Position numbers and translations under genes: made by a program. DNA of 47,541 nt from a virus. Positions 44,488 through 47,541 of the stretch are shown here, piece after piece (the first letter of the stretch is position 1; every line of letters starts with the position of its first letter). The notes beneath the pieces were generated by a model, which did no database searches, was not told the origin of the DNA, and saw only the letters and a list, made by a program, of their open reading frames with translations. The stretch covers positions 1 through 47,541 of the IMG/VR virus record IMGVR_UViG_3300042296_000310; one strand, given 5' to 3'.

Positions 44488-45867
44488 TTAAACCTCGTTC
44501 ATAGTAGCGTAATCAACTCTGAAACCGACTAATCCAGAAAAAGACAAGACAAACAAACGTCCAGGTCTTTTTAAAAGACCTAAAGATCGAAAAGTTAAGT
44601 CTTTGCCATATTCAGCTTTGACGCCCATAGACATTTGTCTAGGATTAGAGAAAGTAAAACCTCCGTCGTCTGACCATTTTATTTCAAGAAGACCTGGGAC
44701 TGTGTAAGAAGTAGACCAACCTACATTAGCCCTGATATTGACTGATGCACACTGTTCTTGCTTGCCTTGTAAAGGTACAAATCCAGACACTTCACAAACA
44801 ATTAATAGATTATTGTCATCAATTTCGTTTGTATCTAAAATCCAAATACGATTATCAATAGATGATCCTGCGTAAACATTATCTTGTTCTTGTAACCCAA
44901 GATGCGCTAACCAATTATCTAAAAGATATGTATTCCATCTAGCCCAAGAATTTTTAGTTATATTATAAACTAAAGTAATTTGGTCAGTTGTAATAACATA
45001 AAAATCGCAACGATTGCTAAGAAATACCCAGCAACGAATGTTAGTCGCGGTTTTTAAAAGTTCTTCTTCACTGTCTGTACTAATTTTTTTAGGATTGCCT
45101 TGAGCAAGAACAACTTCTTTTGTATTAGTAATCCAAAGTAAACAAGGGTACCCGTTATAAGAACTTCTACATACGCTATCTTTATTAAAAGTTCCAGTAG
45201 TATACGCTCTTCCACTTATTCTGGCGTAAGGAGCATCTTGATCTCCTGTTGAAGACCAGACTTCAACACTTTCGCTACCAATAAACCATATTTCATCAGA
45301 AACAATGTTTATAGAAAGAATAGGGTCAGGCTCACGTTCAGCCGATGCAAAATTAAGAGGATCAATTACAGTTTCTAAATAAGGCAACCAATAAAAACGA
45401 AACGTATCTTTAACACCAAATAAAAATGAACCGTCAATTTGCGCAACTGTTTGAAAAAGTTGACCAGGTTCAGGTAAAAAAAGTTCTGTAACTACTCCGT
45501 TTTCAATAAGATGCGCTCTACCGCCAGATACACAGACTGAATAATTTTCGTTTCCAGCAAATTGACAAAAACCTTCCACGGTTAAAGTTGTTAAAAAAGT
45601 AGAAATTTTAGTAATTTGATTAAAAGAATATAAAGAATTTCCAGAAACAACTAACCAATTGTTTTCATTAGAGCCGTCTTGTTGCCACATGCCTTGAATA
45701 GGGCCGGTACCTACTGTCGAAAAAGCGGTAAGGGAAGGTCTTGAAAATCTTGAAATGCCGTCAGGAGAAAAAGGATTATCTCCTAAGTACATATTACTTA
45801 ATTTAATACGAGCAATATCAGTGTCGCGAGACTCCCAATCATTTAACCCTAAAGGTATTGTGACCAT
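44488..45867 (-). CDS. Packaged-DNA stabilisation / tail hub protein, P22 gp10-like
   Basis: The 459-residue product has the length and start of the Phage_stabilise (P22 gp10, 472 aa) family: VTIPLGLNDWESRDTDIARI, then KLSNMYLGDNPFS and beta-propeller-like repeats (GMWQQDGSNENNWLVVSGNS). It forms the tail hub that seals the portal after packaging. It overlaps the gp4-like gene by 19 bases as expected for a pair made together. DNA is very AT-rich (12 of 60 GC at 45601-45660). Confidence 0.87.
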   Translation of the reverse strand: MVTIPLGLNDWESRDTDIARIKLSNMYLGDNPFSPDGISRFSRPSLTAFSTVGTGPIQGMWQQDGSNENNWLVVSGNSLYSFNQITKISTFLTTLTVEGFCQFAGNENYSVCVSGGRAHLIENGVVTELFLPEPGQLFQTVAQIDGSFLFGVKDTFRFYWLPYLETVIDPLNFASAEREPDPILSINIVSDEIWFIGSESVEVWSSTGDQDAPYARISGRAYTTGTFNKDSVCRSSYNGYPCLLWITNTKEVVLAQGNPKKISTDSEEELLKTATNIRCWVFLSNRCDFYVITTDQITLVYNITKNSWARWNTYLLDNWLAHLGLQEQDNVYAGSSIDNRIWILDTNEIDDNNLLIVCEVSGFVPLQGKQEQCASVNIRANVGWSTSYTVPGLLEIKWSDDGGFTFSNPRQMSMGVKAEYGKDLTFRSLGLLKRPGRLFVLSFSGLVGFRVDYATMNEV

Positions 45868-46616
45868 CTGCTAAGACCTTTGTTAAAGCTAATTTCTGAG
45901 ATATTATGATCATATTCATATTCATGGTTATTGACCAAACCTAATTCAGAGCCAATTTCTATAACATTTTTATAACGTGCTTGAAAATTAGTTCTTGCTC
46001 TACGTAACAACAAATAAGATTGTTGATCCATTGTTGCGTTGTAAGCCGGATTAAATCTTAACGCAAGCATGTAAACAAACATTTCGTCGAAAGACTCGGG
46101 AAAAGGAAATACGTCAGAAATTTCAAGGCTTGTGGTTCGCACCCAGTTACCTAAATCTTGTCGATAAAACCATTCTCTTTTTGTACCGGAAGCACTTAAT
46201 GTTAAATTAGACTTATTTTCAATTTGTTGACCATTTCCATTAATTGTTAAATTAAAAGTATCTAAATTGTGACTTACATCCACAATACCAAATCTTGCTC
46301 CATCGTCTGGGGAAGGATGTAAATTTATTGTTGCAGGACTTGTTAAATTTAACATAACTCTTTTATTAAGGGGCAAGTACCAATCAAGTCCTTGTCCCTG
46401 ATCGTACCAAGGGTAGCCTATTGGAGCTTCAATATTATTGTTTCCAAAAGGGAAAGATTGAAGAAGTTCTCCAGCTTCATTTCCAAGTACAGAAGAAACT
46501 ACTCGATTGACATATCTTAATCCTTCTGTTTGTTGAGCTAAATCAGGTTGTTCTCCTAATGCAATAAGATTTCCCAACCTATACGCATCAGTAATGATTT
46601 CAGAAACAAGAGTCAT
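45849..46616 (-). CDS. Head-completion / tail accessory factor, P22 gp4-like
   Basis: The 255-residue protein starts LVSEIITDAYRLGNLIALGE and RYVNRVVSSVLGNEAGELLQ, as in the gp4-type adaptor that binds the portal ring and recruits gp10. The family length is usually about 165-250 aa. The C-terminal helix FDEMFVYMLALRFNPAYN and RRARTNFQARYKN fit. Some gp4 members have muralytic activity; no such motif is visible here. ATG 46616 has GGAGATGAAAG upstream. Confidence 0.82.
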   Translation of the reverse strand: MTLVSEIITDAYRLGNLIALGEQPDLAQQTEGLRYVNRVVSSVLGNEAGELLQSFPFGNNNIEAPIGYPWYDQGQGLDWYLPLNKRVMLNLTSPATINLHPSPDDGARFGIVDVSHNLDTFNLTINGNGQQIENKSNLTLSASGTKREWFYRQDLGNWVRTTSLEISDVFPFPESFDEMFVYMLALRFNPAYNATMDQQSYLLLRRARTNFQARYKNVIEIGSELGLVNNHEYEYDHNISEISFNKGLSRWSQYL

Positions 46617-46647
46617 CTTTCATCTCCTATAATATTGGTATGCCGTA

Positions 46648-47067
46648 TTAAGTGGCTAGGCGGTGCGCAATCGCTCCGACCATATTTGGATTAAACTGCC
46701 AAGGGTCATCAAATTTGAGCGCACCCATAACAATCTCGCTGCAAAACCATAGCGAGGCCGATCCGCTGTGCGGACGCCATACAAAACCAAACAGGCCGAA
46801 ATAGTCATATCCTAAGCCTTCGCGCTCTTCGAAAAATGCCCGCGCATATTCCTCGTCCCCGTCGATCTCGATAATGTCCCAGCGGTCAGGGTGGTATTCA
46901 ATATCCTTAAAACGCACCCCGCCGTCCCGTGAGGATGCCGACGCCGACATGCCGTCACTAAAAACCAGCTCGACATGGCTATACGGCCCCCGCGTCCACC
47001 AACGGACGGAGGCGTCAAACGCACCAGCGAAACCGCCGCGCTTACCCTTGTAAAGCGCAACCTTCAT
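46648..47067 (-). CDS. Permuted NlpC/P60-like papain-fold hydrolase
   Basis: 139 residues with GPYSHVELVFSDG (H31) and LWFCSEIVMG (C109), the His-before-Cys order of permuted NlpC/P60 (YiiX/LRAT-type) enzymes, and YDYFGLFGFVWRP between. Such enzymes cut amide or ester bonds in peptidoglycan or lipids. Placed among GC-rich tail genes (38 of 60 GC at 46921-46980), it may be a tail-associated entry enzyme. The start overlaps the 133-aa gene by 4 bases. Confidence 0.72.
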   Translation of the reverse strand: MKVALYKGKRGGFAGAFDASVRWWTRGPYSHVELVFSDGMSASASSRDGGVRFKDIEYHPDRWDIIEIDGDEEYARAFFEEREGLGYDYFGLFGFVWRPHSGSASLWFCSEIVMGALKFDDPWQFNPNMVGAIAHRLAT

Positions 47068-47465
47068 GGCTCAACAATATCTACCGGCGCAGGCAGATAG
47101 CCCGCAGCCACAGGGTCGTCCACCTCGACAATCTCAAGGCGGCAATCAGGATAATCAAGCGACAATGGCGCATGAAGGAGGATGCCTTGCAATGGTTGAC
47201 CAGTGCCGAACATCTGGTCCGCCACCTCGCGGCCACGGTCGCTAAGATGTGCATAGATTTTCCCATAATCCGCCCAATAAAGCCCCGGCGTTTCAAGGTG
47301 CTCGTGCCATTCGTCCATACCGAACGCATCGGTCGAATAGTATGGATCGTCTAGGCGCAGATAATTGAAACCTGCCCAAATGTTTGCTTGATGCAGAATG
47401 AGCTGTTTTAGCTTTTCTGCGGTCTCTGCGTGCAGCAAAATAAATTGGATGATTTTCATTTTCAT
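47064..47465 (-). CDS. 133-aa protein of the tail module, unknown
   Basis: A soluble acidic product (KMKIIQFILLHAETAEKLKQ, YYSTDAFGMDEWHEHLETPG) without recognisable motif. It lies between the putative fibre C-terminus (stop 47469) and the papain-fold enzyme, in the GC-rich island. Overlap with the next gene (ATGA) supports co-translation. Similar small proteins follow fibres in alphaproteobacterial prophages and may be chaperones or immunity partners; this is inference. Confidence 0.55.
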   Translation of the reverse strand: MKMKIIQFILLHAETAEKLKQLILHQANIWAGFNYLRLDDPYYSTDAFGMDEWHEHLETPGLYWADYGKIYAHLSDRGREVADQMFGTGQPLQGILLHAPLSLDYPDCRLEIVEVDDPVAAGYLPAPVDIVEP

Positions 47466-47468
47466 GTC

Positions 47469-47541
47469 CTATGCGATTGGTATGCCGTAATAAGCGCCAC
47501 GGTTGCGCTCAATAAGTTGGCGCTCGGCGGTGGAGAGTGCC
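47469..47541 (-). CDS. Tail fibre C-terminus (partial, enters from the window edge)
   Basis: The minus-strand frame from the edge reads ALSTAERQLIERNRGAYYGI and PIA before TAG at 47471-47469. A LS-x-AE-x-x-LIERN-x-x-YYGI ending is typical of LamG/concanavalin-like phage fibre proteins. It may be the end of the gene beginning at 654. Joining the two window ends directly would be out of frame by one base, so some sequence is missing between them. Confidence 0.55.
   Translation of the reverse strand, partial: ALSTAERQLIERNRGAYYGIPIA

Noticed and set aside
1-47541. Temperate lifestyle, CRISPR array, insertion sequence, phage RNA polymerase
   Set aside because: No integrase, lysogeny repressor, regularly spaced repeat-spacer array, transposase or T7-type RNA polymerase could be found in any frame provided.

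Overview
The window is almost all of the genome of a lytic, short-tailed (podovirus-type) dsDNA phage. It combines a P22-like head and tail assembly module with T7-like replication genes and a class II (adenosylcobalamin-dependent) ribonucleotide reductase. There is no integrase, lysogeny repressor, tRNA, rRNA or phage RNA polymerase. The RTPR-type reductase, a holin resembling the three-TM family of gene transfer agents and an arabinofuranosidase-like tail segment suggest an alphaproteobacterial, possibly Rhodobacteraceae, host. That host call is an inference from family resemblance, not proven.

Layout. Genes run in two opposed blocks. Leftward (-) late block: from 7444 down to 1, then from 47541 down to 32988 if the molecule is circular or permuted. 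Its order is small terminase, large terminase, portal, scaffold, coat, small structural protein, tail fibre (cut by both window ends), a 133-aa protein, a papain-fold hydrolase, gp4-like and gp10-like tail factors, a coiled-coil tail protein, a tailspike, an acetyltransferase-like protein, two ejection-type proteins, a 1764-aa polyvalent virion protein, an XhlA-like membrane protein, a T4-type lysozyme and a holin. Apart from the inserted tail genes this is the P22 order. Rightward (+) block: 8190-32645. It starts with small early genes separated by strongly structured RNA (8.2-10.6 kb) and more small genes to about 14 kb. An amidoligase/amidotransferase/ATP-grasp cluster follows (14.1-19.8 kb). 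Next come replication and recombination genes (20.0-28.7 kb: nucleotidyltransferase, primase-helicase, family A polymerase, phosphoesterase, SSB, Cas4-like nuclease, LigA fragment, endonuclease I, DnaQ-like exonuclease). The block ends with nucleotide metabolism (29.4-32.2 kb). The blocks diverge at 7445-8189, an AT-rich, repeat-rich likely origin, and converge at about 32.65-32.99 kb.

Regulation. Five promoters match the sigma70 consensus at all 12 positions (TTGACA, 17 bp, TATAAT): 7471-7499 (-), 12004-12032 (-), 17868-17896 (+), 19975-20003 (+) and 25050-25078 (+). The phage therefore appears to rely on host RNA polymerase.

Most notable. The 14.1-19.8 kb cluster encodes two different carboxylate-amine ligases (COOH-NH2 ligase type 2-like and Amidoligase_2-like), an ATP-grasp ligase, a class I glutamine amidotransferase-like hydrolase and a class II glutamine amidotransferase with a C-terminal zinc ribbon. 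This is a phage-borne peptide or amide synthesis pathway with unknown product. A 102-codon open frame is overprinted on the disordered linker of the class II enzyme. Other notable items are the metalloprotease-motif polyvalent virion protein, a three-way-junction RNA at 9988-10075, precise inverted repeats around small genes, and mosaic GC-rich receptor-binding modules.
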